The notes beneath the pieces are model-generated. The model was not told the DNA's origin, made no database searches, and saw only the letters and a program-made list of their open reading frames with translations. A DNA stretch of 13,096 nt from an uncultured Clostridia bacterium. Lineage in GTDB: Bacteria; Bacillota; Clostridia; Christensenellales; Aristaeellaceae. The stretch covers positions 1 to 13,096 of the forward strand of contig CAKUKM010000050.1 of assembly GCA_934663595.1 (NCBI GenBank), in the 5' to 3' direction. The position numbers and the translations under genes were made by a program. Below, one piece after another: positions 5,419 through 12,302 of the stretch. Numbering within the stretch: position 1 is the first letter of the stretch; every line of letters begins with the position of its first letter.

Positions 5419-5649
5419 ATGGCGAGATATGAGGTGGTTCGCGAAATTCAGAACGAGTGCGCGAACAATCAGATGCGGGACGTATTCTTTAACGAAATCG
5501 AAACGGACGATCCGGAAGGCTACGTGCGCGGGCTGCTGGGGGCGGAAAAATCGCTGGAGATCACGAAGGAGATTACGGACGAGGAAAATATCACCGTTTT
5601 CGCCAACTGCGCGGGCACGATTCAGCGGTTCGTATTTACCCGAATTTAA
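5419..5649 (+). CDS. Small protein of unknown function (76 residues)
   Basis: I do not recognise this family. It is a soluble, acidic 76-residue protein with no signal peptide or membrane segment. It begins MARYEVVREIQNECANNQMR, has an acidic centre (IETDDPEGYV), and ends in a probable beta hairpin. Two cysteines (14 and 64) could form a metal or redox pair. An ideal AAGGAGG (5405-5411) sits seven bases before the ATG, and the third-position GC fits its neighbours, so it is very likely translated. No promoter is obvious apart from sequence inside repeat copy 2. metF follows 119 bases later but has its own promoter. Confidence 0.8.
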   Translation: MARYEVVREIQNECANNQMRDVFFNEIETDDPEGYVRGLLGAEKSLEITKEITDEENITVFANCAGTIQRFVFTRI

Positions 5650-5670
5650 GGCGAAATTTGGCTGCGCCCC

Positions 5671-5699
5671 TTGCACTTTTCGGGGGTTTGTGCTATGAT
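5671..5699 (+). promoter_or_regulatory. Sigma-A promoter of metF
   Basis: TTGCAC (5671-5676), a 17-base spacer, and TATGAT (5694-5699) preceded by TGC. The leader is about 63 bases and can fold TATTGG (5710-5715) against CCAATA (5730-5735). No known riboswitch class was recognised. It could drive the whole metF-cooC-acsD-acsC-acsE run. Confidence 0.75.
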
Positions 5700-5768
5700 A
5701 AATGCTGTATATTGGTGTCATTCTGGAAGCCAATAACGCCTGTTAAGGACACAAGGAGGAGTTTTAAA

Positions 5769-6701
5769 ATGAGAATCCCGGACATTCTGAAGGATCGTAT
5801 GGCCTTTTCCTTTGAAGTTTTCCCGCCGAAGACGGACGTCGGCATGGAAAAGCTCTGCGCGGAGGGCGGCGTGCTGGACCATCTGTATGAGCTGAATCCC
5901 GACTACATCTCCTGCACCTACGGCGCGGGCGGAACGAACGTCGGCAAGAACCTCGAGGTTCTGGACAAGATCAAGAAGGACGGCAAGGCCATCCCGGTAA
6001 CGCACTTCACCTGTGTTGCAAATACCAAGGAAGGCATTAAGGATCAGCTTCAGACTTATCTGGATCACGGCATCAACCACATGCTCGCGCTGCGCGGCGA
6101 CATTCCGTTCGGCTGGACCGGCACGAACGGCGACCTGCACTATGCGACGGAGCTGGTCAAGTTCGTCCGCAAGGAGTTCGGCGACAAGTTCACCATCGCG
6201 GTTGCGGGCTCTCCGGAAGGCCACATCGCGTGCCGCAGCATCGAGGCGGACATCTCGTTCCTGAAGCAGAAGCAGGACGAGGGCGCGGACTACATCATGA
6301 CTCAGCTGTGCTGGGATATGGATCAGTTCCGCTGGTGGATGGACGCGATCCGCGCCGCCGGCATCTGGATGCCCGTGGACGTCGGCATCATGCCCGTTCT
6401 GGACGCGGCGGCCACGATCAACATGGCGCTGTCCCGCAACGGCTGCGTTATGCCCCGCGCGCTGGCGGAGATCATCTCCAAGCACTGGATCTTCCCGAAT
6501 CCCTTCGCGCCCAACGAGAGCGAAGAGTCCATCGCGAAGAAGAAGGCGGAATTCAAGGAAGCCGGCATGGAATACACCATCAAGCTCATCGACGAATACC
6601 GCGTGGCCGGCATCGACGGCATCCATCTGTATGCTCTGAACAAGTACGAGGACGTAACCCGCCTGGTCAAGGAATCCGGCATCATGGATTACGTCGGCTA
6701 A
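5769..6701 (+). CDS. metF: 5,10-Methylenetetrahydrofolate reductase (MetF)
   Basis: Reduces methylene-THF to methyl-THF, the last step of the Wood-Ljungdahl methyl branch and also the methionine methyl donor step. The 310 residues form the FAD-binding TIM barrel. Motifs: FSFEVFPPK (13-21, with the catalytic Glu16), SCTYGAGG (48-55), LRGDIP (108-113) and VDVGIMPV (203-210). The start at 5769 has AAGGAGGA eight bases upstream; an in-frame extension upstream overlaps the promoter and was rejected. The neighbours (cooC, acsD, acsC, acsE) indicate a C1-pathway role rather than methionine synthesis alone. The partner subunit MetV, common in acetogens, is not in this window. The TQLCWD motif (178-183) replaces the more usual TQFFF-like sequence, an ordinary variation. 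Confidence 0.95.
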   Translation: MRIPDILKDRMAFSFEVFPPKTDVGMEKLCAEGGVLDHLYELNPDYISCTYGAGGTNVGKNLEVLDKIKKDGKAIPVTHFTCVANTKEGIKDQLQTYLDHGINHMLALRGDIPFGWTGTNGDLHYATELVKFVRKEFGDKFTIAVAGSPEGHIACRSIEADISFLKQKQDEGADYIMTQLCWDMDQFRWWMDAIRAAGIWMPVDVGIMPVLDAAATINMALSRNGCVMPRALAEIISKHWIFPNPFAPNESEESIAKKKAEFKEAGMEYTIKLIDEYRVAGIDGIHLYALNKYEDVTRLVKESGIMDYVG

Positions 6702-6724
6702 TCAAGGCCTCTTAACGCGCATTC

Positions 6725-6765
6725 GGGCGCCGGGCGGGATCGGGGGATTCGCTGCCCGCGCGCCT
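6725..6765 (+). other. Strong GC hairpin between metF and cooC
   Basis: GGGCGCCGGGCGG (6725-6737) pairs with CTGCCCG (6752-6758) and, past a bulged C, GCGCCT (6760-6765): about 13 pairs around a 14-base loop. No T run follows, so it is more likely an mRNA-stabilising, processing or attenuating stem than a full terminator. Confidence 0.55.
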
Positions 6766-6795
6766 GAAGGCGTGCAAATGGGAAAGGAATCCAAC

Positions 6796-7566
6796 ATGGC
6801 ACACATCATTGCTGTAGCGGGCAAGGGCGGCGTCGGCAAAACGACGATCTGCGGCCTGATCATCGACAACATGGTTCATGAGGGCAAGGGCCCGCTGCTC
6901 GTTGTGGACGCGGACGCGAACTCGAATTTAAACGAGGTTCTCGGCGTGGAGGTGGAAACCACGCTGGGCGATATCCGCGAGGAAATGGCGCGCGCGGAGC
7001 TGCTGCCCGTCAGCCCCATTCCGTCGGGCATGACCAAGCAGGAATACGCGGAATACAAATTCAATTCCGCGCTGATCGAGGAAGACGACTTCGACATGCT
7101 GGTCATGGGCAGAACGCAGGGCAAGGGCTGCTATTGCTATGTCAACGGCGTTTTAAAGGCGCAGATTGACAAGTATGTCGGCAATTACCGCTACATGGTG
7201 ATCGACAACGAGGCGGGGCTGGAGCACATCAGCCGCGGCACGCTTCCGCATGTGGATACCCTTCTTCTGGTCAGCGACTGCTCCCGCAGGGGCATTCAGG
7301 CGGTGGCGCGAATTGCCGAAATGGTCGGCGAGCTCGAGCTGAAGCCCGCGACGATGTCGCTGATCGTCAATCGCGCGCCGAACGGCCGGCTCAGCGACGG
7401 CGTTCGCGAGGAAATCGAGAAGCATCATCTGAATCTTCTCGGCGTTCTTCCGCAGGACGACGCCGTATATGAGGCGGACTGCGACGGCAAGCCCAGCGCG
7501 CACGTGCCGGAGGATTCTCCGGTCAAGACCGCGCTGCGCGCGATTCTGAAGAAAATCGATCTATAA
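6796..7566 (+). CDS. cooC: CooC/AcsF-type nickel-insertion ATPase
   Basis: MinD/SIMIBI-class ATPase that helps load nickel into CODH or acetyl-CoA synthase in the cytoplasm. Length is 256 residues, as in the family. The deviant Walker A GKGGVGKTT spans residues 9-17 with the signature Lys10. The switch-like VVDADANSN lies at 36-44. The CxC motif is at Cys112 and Cys114, the same numbers as the metal-binding pair in Carboxydothermus CooC1; the pair forms the intersubunit nickel site. The ATG at 6796 has AAAGGA seven bases upstream, so in-frame codons at 6772 and 6778 were rejected. acsD follows 20 bases after the stop, so they are co-transcribed. Whether it serves ACS (AcsF) or CODH (CooC) cannot be decided from sequence alone. 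Confidence 0.93.
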   Translation: MAHIIAVAGKGGVGKTTICGLIIDNMVHEGKGPLLVVDADANSNLNEVLGVEVETTLGDIREEMARAELLPVSPIPSGMTKQEYAEYKFNSALIEEDDFDMLVMGRTQGKGCYCYVNGVLKAQIDKYVGNYRYMVIDNEAGLEHISRGTLPHVDTLLLVSDCSRRGIQAVARIAEMVGELELKPATMSLIVNRAPNGRLSDGVREEIEKHHLNLLGVLPQDDAVYEADCDGKPSAHVPEDSPVKTALRAILKKIDL

Positions 7567-7586
7567 TAAACTAGGGGGATACGATT

Positions 7587-8531
7587 ATGGCTTTCACTCC
7601 GAAAAAGCAGGCTTTCAATGCTTCGATCAATGCCGTCACCCTCGGCACGGGCGACAAGAGCATCGTGATCGGCGGCGAAAACGTCCTGCCGTTCTACACC
7701 TTTGACGCACCCATGGCCAACAAGCCCAGAATCGCGGTTGAAATCAAGGATACCGCGCTCGAAGGCGAGACGGCTCCGGAGTTTTTGAAGTTCTACGAGG
7801 GCTGCGAGACCGTCGTGGATATGGCGAAGCGCGCGGAGACCATGGAGGGCGCGTCCGCGATCTGCCTGCATTTTGAATCCGCAGATCCGAACGGCGAGAA
7901 CAGGTCCGTCGAAGAGTGCGTCGAGATCGCGAAGGCGGTGGCCGAGGCGGTCGAAATGCCGATTCTCGTCATGGGCTGCAAGAACATTGAAAAGGACGCT
8001 CAGCTCTTCGGCGCGATCTCCGATGCGCTGCAGGGCAAGAACATCCTGGTTCTTTCCTCCCGCGAAGAAAACTACAAGACCGTCGGCGCGTCCGCGGGCC
8101 TTGCCTACAACCAGAAGGTCGGCGCGGAATCCGCGGTCGACATCAACCTCGCCAAGCAGCTCAACGTGCTTCTTACGCAGCTGGGCGTGCCGGCGGGCAG
8201 CATTTGCATGAACCTTGGCTCCTCTGCGGCCGGTTATGGCTATGAGTACCTGTCCTCTACGCTCGATCGCGTAAAGGCCGCGGCGCTTCAGCAGAACGAC
8301 GCGATGCTGCAGATGCCCATCGTAACGCCCGTTTCTCCCGAAACGTGGGGCACCAAGGAAGCGGTTCTTCCCGAAGCGGAAGCGCCGGAATGGGGCCCTG
8401 CCGAGGAGCGCGGCATTGAGATGGAAATCTGCACTGCGTCCGCCTGCCTGGTCGGCGGCTCGAACGTCGTGATCATGAAGCATCCTGCTTCCATCGCTAC
8501 GATTGCGAAGTTTATCGACAGCTTGATGTAA
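7587..8531 (+). CDS. acsD: Corrinoid iron-sulfur protein, small subunit (CFeSP delta)
   Basis: Small subunit of the heterodimeric corrinoid protein that carries a methyl group from methyl-THF to acetyl-CoA synthase. The 314 residues match the usual 310-323. The N-terminus (KKQAFNASINAVTLGTGDKS) and GGENVLPFYTFD (29-40) are typical of AcsD/CdhD. The rest is a TIM barrel, followed by a C-terminal part carrying the conserved MEICTASACLVGGSN stretch that contacts the cobamide. It has an AGGGGGAT ribosome site. It sits between cooC and acsC with gaps of about 20 bases, the normal arrangement for a co-expressed CFeSP pair. The archaeal CdhD equivalent is longer, so the bacterial form is preferred. 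Confidence 0.95.
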   Translation: MAFTPKKQAFNASINAVTLGTGDKSIVIGGENVLPFYTFDAPMANKPRIAVEIKDTALEGETAPEFLKFYEGCETVVDMAKRAETMEGASAICLHFESADPNGENRSVEECVEIAKAVAEAVEMPILVMGCKNIEKDAQLFGAISDALQGKNILVLSSREENYKTVGASAGLAYNQKVGAESAVDINLAKQLNVLLTQLGVPAGSICMNLGSSAAGYGYEYLSSTLDRVKAAALQQNDAMLQMPIVTPVSPETWGTKEAVLPEAEAPEWGPAEERGIEMEICTASACLVGGSNVVIMKHPASIATIAKFIDSLM

Positions 8532-8552
8532 GCACGGAAGGAGGAAAAAACT

Positions 8553-9893
8553 ATGGCACTCAAAGGTCTGGATATCTTTAAGCTCACCCCCAAAAAGAAT
8601 TGTAAGGAGTGCGGCAGCCCCACGTGTATGGCGTTCGCGATGAAGGTCGCGCAGGGCGCCGTCTCCATCGACAAGTGCCCCTACATGTCCCAGGACGCTC
8701 TGGACACCCTGTCCGAGGCGACCGCGCCGCTGATGAAGACCATCGAGGTCGGCTCCGGCGACAACGCGCATAAGCTCGGCGGCGAAACCGTGCTGTTCCG
8801 CCACGAGAAGACGCTGGTGAGCAAGAACCTGTTCGCGGCGTATCTGTCCAGCGATGAATCCGACGTCGACGCGAAGATCGCCGAGATCAAGAAGGTCGAC
8901 TACGAGCGCATCGGCGAGCGCGAATACGCCGAGTTCCTGTTCCTGGATTACGCCGGCAACGGCGCGGACGCGTATGTCGAGCTCGTGAAGAAGGCCAGCG
9001 AAGCCGGCCGCGCGCTGGTGCTGAACTGCGCGGACGCGGAAGTCGCCAAGGCGGCGCTCGCGATCTGCAAGGACGGCAAGCCCATTCTGAATGGCGCCAA
9101 CAAGGACAACCTCGAGGCCATGAACGCCGCCGCGACCGAAGCGGGCGTGGTGCTGGGCGTTTGCGGCGAGAGCCTTTCCGAGATCTACGATACGATCAAG
9201 GCGCTCGAGGGCAAGGGCAATAAGAAGCTCGTGATCGACGTGACCGGCAAGGACGCGAAGGAAACGTATGCCAACGCCGTGCTCGTGCGCCGCACGAACC
9301 TGAAGGACGGCGACCGCACGTTCGGCTATCCGTCGATCGTGAATATCGCAAAGCTCGCCGGCGGCTGCCCGCATATGGAAACCGCGCTGGCGGCGGCGTT
9401 TACGCTGAAGTACGGCTCCATCCTGGTGATGGACAAGTTCGGCTATGCCGAGGCGCTCGCGCTGTGCGGCCTGCGCCAGAACGTCTACACCGACCCGCAG
9501 AAGCCGATGAAGGTCGCGCCGGGCATCTACCCGCTGAATGGCGCGGACGAGAATTCGCCGTGCTCGCTGACGGTCGACTTCGCGCTGACCTACTTCCTGG
9601 TCTCCGGCGAATACGAGCGCTCGAAGTGCCCGGTCAACCTCCTGATCTCCGACGCGAGCGGCATGTCCGTTCTGACCGCGTGGGCGGCGGGCAAGTTCTC
9701 CGCCGGCACGATCAAGAAGTTCTTCGACGAGTTCGATATCGAGAACAAGGTCAAGTCCCGCACGCTGATCATCCCCGGCAAGGTCGCCGTGATGAAGGGC
9801 GAAATCGAGGCCAAGCTGCCCGGCTGGAACGTCGTGGTCGGCCCGATGGAGGCCGTTCAGCTCGTTAAGTTCATCAAGGACTTCGAGGGCTAA
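8553..9893 (+). CDS. acsC: Corrinoid iron-sulfur protein, large subunit (CFeSP gamma)
   Basis: Large subunit of CFeSP, holding the [4Fe-4S] cluster that activates the cobamide and the C-terminal cobamide-binding domain. It has 446 residues, as in Moorella and Carboxydothermus. The N-terminal cluster domain shows Cys17, Cys20, Cys25 and Cys42, the known ligands. A central TIM barrel follows, and the C-terminal Rossmann-like domain (about 330-446) binds B12 without the DxHxxG motif. AAGGAGG precedes the ATG. acsE follows after a 72-base gap with a hairpin. The reductive activator of CFeSP (AcsV/RACo, also called orf7), often next to these genes, is not in the window. Confidence 0.96.
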   Translation: MALKGLDIFKLTPKKNCKECGSPTCMAFAMKVAQGAVSIDKCPYMSQDALDTLSEATAPLMKTIEVGSGDNAHKLGGETVLFRHEKTLVSKNLFAAYLSSDESDVDAKIAEIKKVDYERIGEREYAEFLFLDYAGNGADAYVELVKKASEAGRALVLNCADAEVAKAALAICKDGKPILNGANKDNLEAMNAAATEAGVVLGVCGESLSEIYDTIKALEGKGNKKLVIDVTGKDAKETYANAVLVRRTNLKDGDRTFGYPSIVNIAKLAGGCPHMETALAAAFTLKYGSILVMDKFGYAEALALCGLRQNVYTDPQKPMKVAPGIYPLNGADENSPCSLTVDFALTYFLVSGEYERSKCPVNLLISDASGMSVLTAWAAGKFSAGTIKKFFDEFDIENKVKSRTLIIPGKVAVMKGEIEAKLPGWNVVVGPMEAVQLVKFIKDFEG

Positions 9894-9907
9894 GCAAAAC
9901 GCAATTC

Positions 9908-9933
9908 GGCATGGGCGCGCTTGCGCTCATGCC
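9908..9933 (+). other. Hairpin between acsC and acsE
   Basis: GGCATGGGCGC (9908-9918) pairs with GCGCTCATGCC (9923-9933), with one G-U pair and a four-base loop. No T run follows, and the acsE ribosome site comes 16 bases later. This suggests an mRNA processing or stabilising stem that may set different AcsC and AcsE levels, rather than an operon end. Confidence 0.55.
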
Positions 9934-9965
9934 TTGACATCGTGATAAAAAAGGAGCGAATTACC

Positions 9966-10751
9966 ATGGCAAAGTTCATTACGATTGGCGAACGCATCCA
10001 TTGCATTTCCCCCGTGATCCGCAAGGCGATGGCGGAGCGCGATCCGGCCCCGATTCTGCAGCGCGCGAAGGAGCAGCTCGACGCGGGCGCGACCTATCTG
10101 GACGTAAACATCGGCCCGGCCGAGAACGACGGCGAAGAGCTGATGCAGTGGGCGGTCAAGCTCCTGCAGGAGAACTTCGACAACGTGCCGCTGGCGCTGG
10201 ACACCGCGAACATGAAGGCCATCGAGGCCGGCATTCAGGTTTACAACCGCCAGAAGGGCAAGCCGATCGTCAATTCTGCGGACGCGGGCGACCGCATTGA
10301 CCGCATCGATCTGGCGGCGGCGAACGACGCGATCGTCATCGCGCTGTGCTCCGCAAACGGCATCGCTTCCGACAACGACGAGCGCATGATGCACTGCCAG
10401 AACATGCTCGAGCGCGGCCTGGAGCACGGCATGGAGAGCGAAGATCTGTGGTTCGATCCGCTGTTCCTGGTCATCAAGGGCATGCAGGACAAGCAGATGG
10501 AGGTTCTCGAGGCCATTAAGATGTTCACCGACATGGGCCTGAACTCCACCGGCGGCCTGTCCAACAACTCCAACGGCATGCCGAAGCACATCCGCCCGAT
10601 CATGGACAGCGCCATGGTCGCGATGGCGATGATGCAGGGTCTGACCAGCGCGATCGTGAACCCCTGCGACCTCAGACTGATGGAGACCATCAAGTCCTGC
10701 GACATCATCAAGAACAACAACCTGTACGCGGACTCCTATCTGGAGATCTGA
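9966..10751 (+). CDS. acsE: Methyltetrahydrofolate:corrinoid iron-sulfur protein methyltransferase (AcsE)
   Basis: Transfers the methyl group of methyl-THF to Co(I) of CFeSP. It has 261 residues, against about 262 in Moorella AcsE. The pterin-binding TIM barrel shows ERIHCISP (9-16), DVNIGPAENDGEE (46-58), LALDTAN (76-82), KPIVNSA (99-105) and LSNNSNGMP (198-206); Asn200 corresponds to the Moorella Asn that contacts N5 of the pterin. No B12 domain follows, as expected for AcsE rather than MetH. The ATG at 9966 has AAAGGAG nine bases upstream; an in-frame TTG at 9921 falls inside the hairpin and was rejected. It is the last gene of the C1 run, closed by a hairpin at 10770. Confidence 0.95.
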   Translation: MAKFITIGERIHCISPVIRKAMAERDPAPILQRAKEQLDAGATYLDVNIGPAENDGEELMQWAVKLLQENFDNVPLALDTANMKAIEAGIQVYNRQKGKPIVNSADAGDRIDRIDLAAANDAIVIALCSANGIASDNDERMMHCQNMLERGLEHGMESEDLWFDPLFLVIKGMQDKQMEVLEAIKMFTDMGLNSTGGLSNNSNGMPKHIRPIMDSAMVAMAMMQGLTSAIVNPCDLRLMETIKSCDIIKNNNLYADSYLEI

Positions 10752-10769
10752 TCCGGAAACGGAAAACCA

Positions 10770-10798
10770 TGAGCCTGGCCCTTTTGGGGTCAGGCTCA
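10770..10798 (+). terminator. Hairpin after acsE, probable terminator
   Basis: TGAGCCTG (10770-10777) pairs with CAGGCTCA (10791-10798), with an inner CCC/GGG stem capped by TTTT. It lies 18 bases after the acsE stop. The downstream T content is low, so read-through into the GNAT gene, only 16 bases away, is possible. Confidence 0.65.
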
Positions 10799-10814
10799 AA
10801 TTCGAGGGAGAAGT

Positions 10815-11294
10815 ATGAATCTGAAACTTGCAGAGCCGCAGGATGCGGCGGGCGTGCTCGCGCTTTACGACTCGCTGCGCAATACCGACGGCTGCACATG
10901 GGACGAGGACTACCCGGGAATGATTGAAATCGACGGCGATATCCAGAAGGGCGATTTGTATATCGACTCGGACGAGCGCGGCGTGCGCGCGGCGATCAGC
11001 GTTTGCGTGGACGACGAGCTGGAGGAAATGAACGTCTGGTCTGAATCGACGCTGCCGGCGGGGTCGTTCATGCGCGTGGCGGTGCGCGCGGACGCGCAGA
11101 ATCGCGGAATTGCGCGCGAAATGGTGCGGTTTGCGCTGGATGAACTGAAAAGGCGCGGCTATCGCGGCGTGCACATTCTGGTGGGCAGCGAAAATCGGCA
11201 TGCGCAGCGCTGCTACGCGCCGTTTGGATTCAGAATCGCCGCCGAGACGGAGAAATACGGCGTAAACTGGCATTGCATGGAGGGCGAGCTGTGA
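10815..11294 (+). CDS. GNAT-family N-acetyltransferase
   Basis: Transfers an acetyl group from acetyl-CoA to an unknown amine. It has 159 residues. The acetyl-CoA loop is QNRGIA (95-100), followed by the alpha-3 helix, then HILVGSENRHAQRCYAPFGF (120-139), the classical motif A/B pattern including the N...A...Y/F positions. GAGGGAG precedes the ATG. Its stop overlaps the GTG start of the SDR gene, so the two are translationally coupled. The substrate cannot be inferred. Confidence 0.9.
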   Translation: MNLKLAEPQDAAGVLALYDSLRNTDGCTWDEDYPGMIEIDGDIQKGDLYIDSDERGVRAAISVCVDDELEEMNVWSESTLPAGSFMRVAVRADAQNRGIAREMVRFALDELKRRGYRGVHILVGSENRHAQRCYAPFGFRIAAETEKYGVNWHCMEGEL

Positions 11295-12016
11295 GCGGGC
11301 GCGGCATTTGGATCAGCGGCGGGTCGAGCGGCATCGGCGCGGCGGCGGTGCGGAAATTTGCCGGCGCGGGCGATCGCGTGGCGTTTACGTATCTGCATTC
11401 CGAGGCGGAGGCGCGCGCGCTCGCGGCCGAGACCGGCGCCATCGCCATTCGCGCGGACGCGGCGGATTCCGAGCAGGTCAATCGCGCGCGGGACGAGATT
11501 TTGCATCGATTTGGGAAAATCGACGCGCTGGTGTGCGCCGCGGGCGTGGCGGGCAAGGGCCTGCTGATGGATCAGACCGACGGCGAGTATTTCCGAATCA
11601 TGAACACGAACCTGTTCGGCACGTTTTGCGCCGTTCGCGCGGTTTTGCCGGGCATGATCGAGCGCCGCGCGGGCAGCATCGTGACGATTTCGTCGATGTG
11701 GGGCGAGACGGGCGGCGCGTGCGAGGCGATTTATTCCGCGTCGAAGGCGGGGATCATCGGCCTTACGCGCGCGGTGGCGAAGGAGGTCGGCTCGGCGGGC
11801 GTGCGCGTCAATTGCGTGTCGCCGGGCGTGATCGATACGCGCATGAACGGCGATCTTTCGGCGGAGGATTTGCGCGCGCTGGCGGAGGAAACGCCGCTTG
11901 AGCGCATCGGTGCGGCGAGCGAGGTTGCAGAGGCGATTTACTTCCTCGCGAGCGATCGCGCGGCGTTCATCACCGGTCAGGTGCTGTCCGTCAACGGCGG
12001 AATGGTGATCGGGTAA
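11291..12016 (+). CDS. Short-chain dehydrogenase/reductase (FabG-like SDR)
   Basis: NAD(P)H-dependent oxidoreductase of the classical SDR type, 241 residues. Cofactor motif GGSSGIG (10-16), CAAG (82-85) in place of the usual NNAG, Asn107, catalytic Ser135, Tyr148 and Lys152 (YSASK), and PGVIDTRM (178-185). FabG-like 3-oxoacyl-ACP reductase is the nearest broad class, but no other fatty acid gene is nearby, so the substrate is open. The GTG at 11291 overlaps the GNAT stop and follows GGAGGGCGA. An in-frame TTG at 11273 lies inside the GNAT gene and is less likely. The last 47 codons are duplicated downstream (12094-12236). Confidence 0.9.
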   Translation: MSGRGIWISGGSSGIGAAAVRKFAGAGDRVAFTYLHSEAEARALAAETGAIAIRADAADSEQVNRARDEILHRFGKIDALVCAAGVAGKGLLMDQTDGEYFRIMNTNLFGTFCAVRAVLPGMIERRAGSIVTISSMWGETGGACEAIYSASKAGIIGLTRAVAKEVGSAGVRVNCVSPGVIDTRMNGDLSAEDLRALAEETPLERIGAASEVAEAIYFLASDRAAFITGQVLSVNGGMVIG

Positions 12017-12297
12017 ATGGAGATCGGCGATTTTTGTTCCTCGATCGGCGAATCGGCGGTAAATCGAAATCGGAGGCTTTTGTTTCTCAATCGGCGCGCT
12101 GGCGGAGGAAACGCCGCTTGAGCGTATCGGCGCGGCGAGCGAGGTCGCGGAGGCGATTTACTTCCTTGCGAGCGATCGCGCGGCGTTTATCACCGGCCAG
12201 GTGCTGTCCGTCAACGGCGGAATGGTGATCGGGTAAATCAGAATCGGCGGCTTTTGTTCCTCGATCGGCGAATCGGAGGCAAACTGGAATCGGAGGC
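11874..12297 (+). repeat. Tandem duplication of the SDR 3' end and spacer, offset 220 bases
   Basis: 11874-12077 aligns without gaps to 12094-12297 at a constant offset of 220. The coding part (143 bases) differs at seven positions, all synonymous third bases. The non-coding part after the stop (61 bases) differs at about 11. Within the spacers the motif ATCGGCG or ATCGGAGG recurs many times with a TTTTGTT core, giving a second, shorter degenerate repeat. Confidence 0.9.
12094..12236 (+). pseudogene. C-terminal remnant of an SDR gene
   Basis: Encodes exactly the last 47 residues of the upstream SDR (from ALAEETPLERIG to NGGMVIG) and the same stop codon. Reading back in frame, a TAA occurs at about 12060 and no usable start codon or ribosome site lies between, so it should not be translated. 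Because every coding difference from the parent is silent, the fragment appears to come from a gene that was under selection. It is probably what is left of a tandem paralogue or of a related allele. Confidence 0.85.
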
Positions 12298-12302
12298 GCG
12301 GC

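Noticed and set aside
5706..5768. A riboswitch in the metF leader
   Set aside because: Only one six-pair stem can be drawn, and no SAM, cobalamin or THF aptamer blocks are present.
7425..9374. A 649-codon open frame on the minus strand opposite acsD and acsC
   Set aside because: It is a shadow of GC-rich codon use in the plus-strand genes. It has Arg/His/Leu/Val-rich composition, no ribosome site and no recognisable domain, while the plus strand has complete known proteins.
9934..9965. TTGACA before acsE as a separate promoter
   Set aside because: No -10 box at proper spacing before the ribosome site.
9927..11273. A 448-codon open frame on the minus strand opposite acsE and the GNAT gene
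   Set aside because: Same shadow pattern; it crosses a terminator hairpin and has no family resemblance.
12034..12228. A 64-codon frame covering the SDR remnant
   Set aside because: It is in a different frame from the SDR homology and is rich in Arg and Ser, so it is a chance frame.
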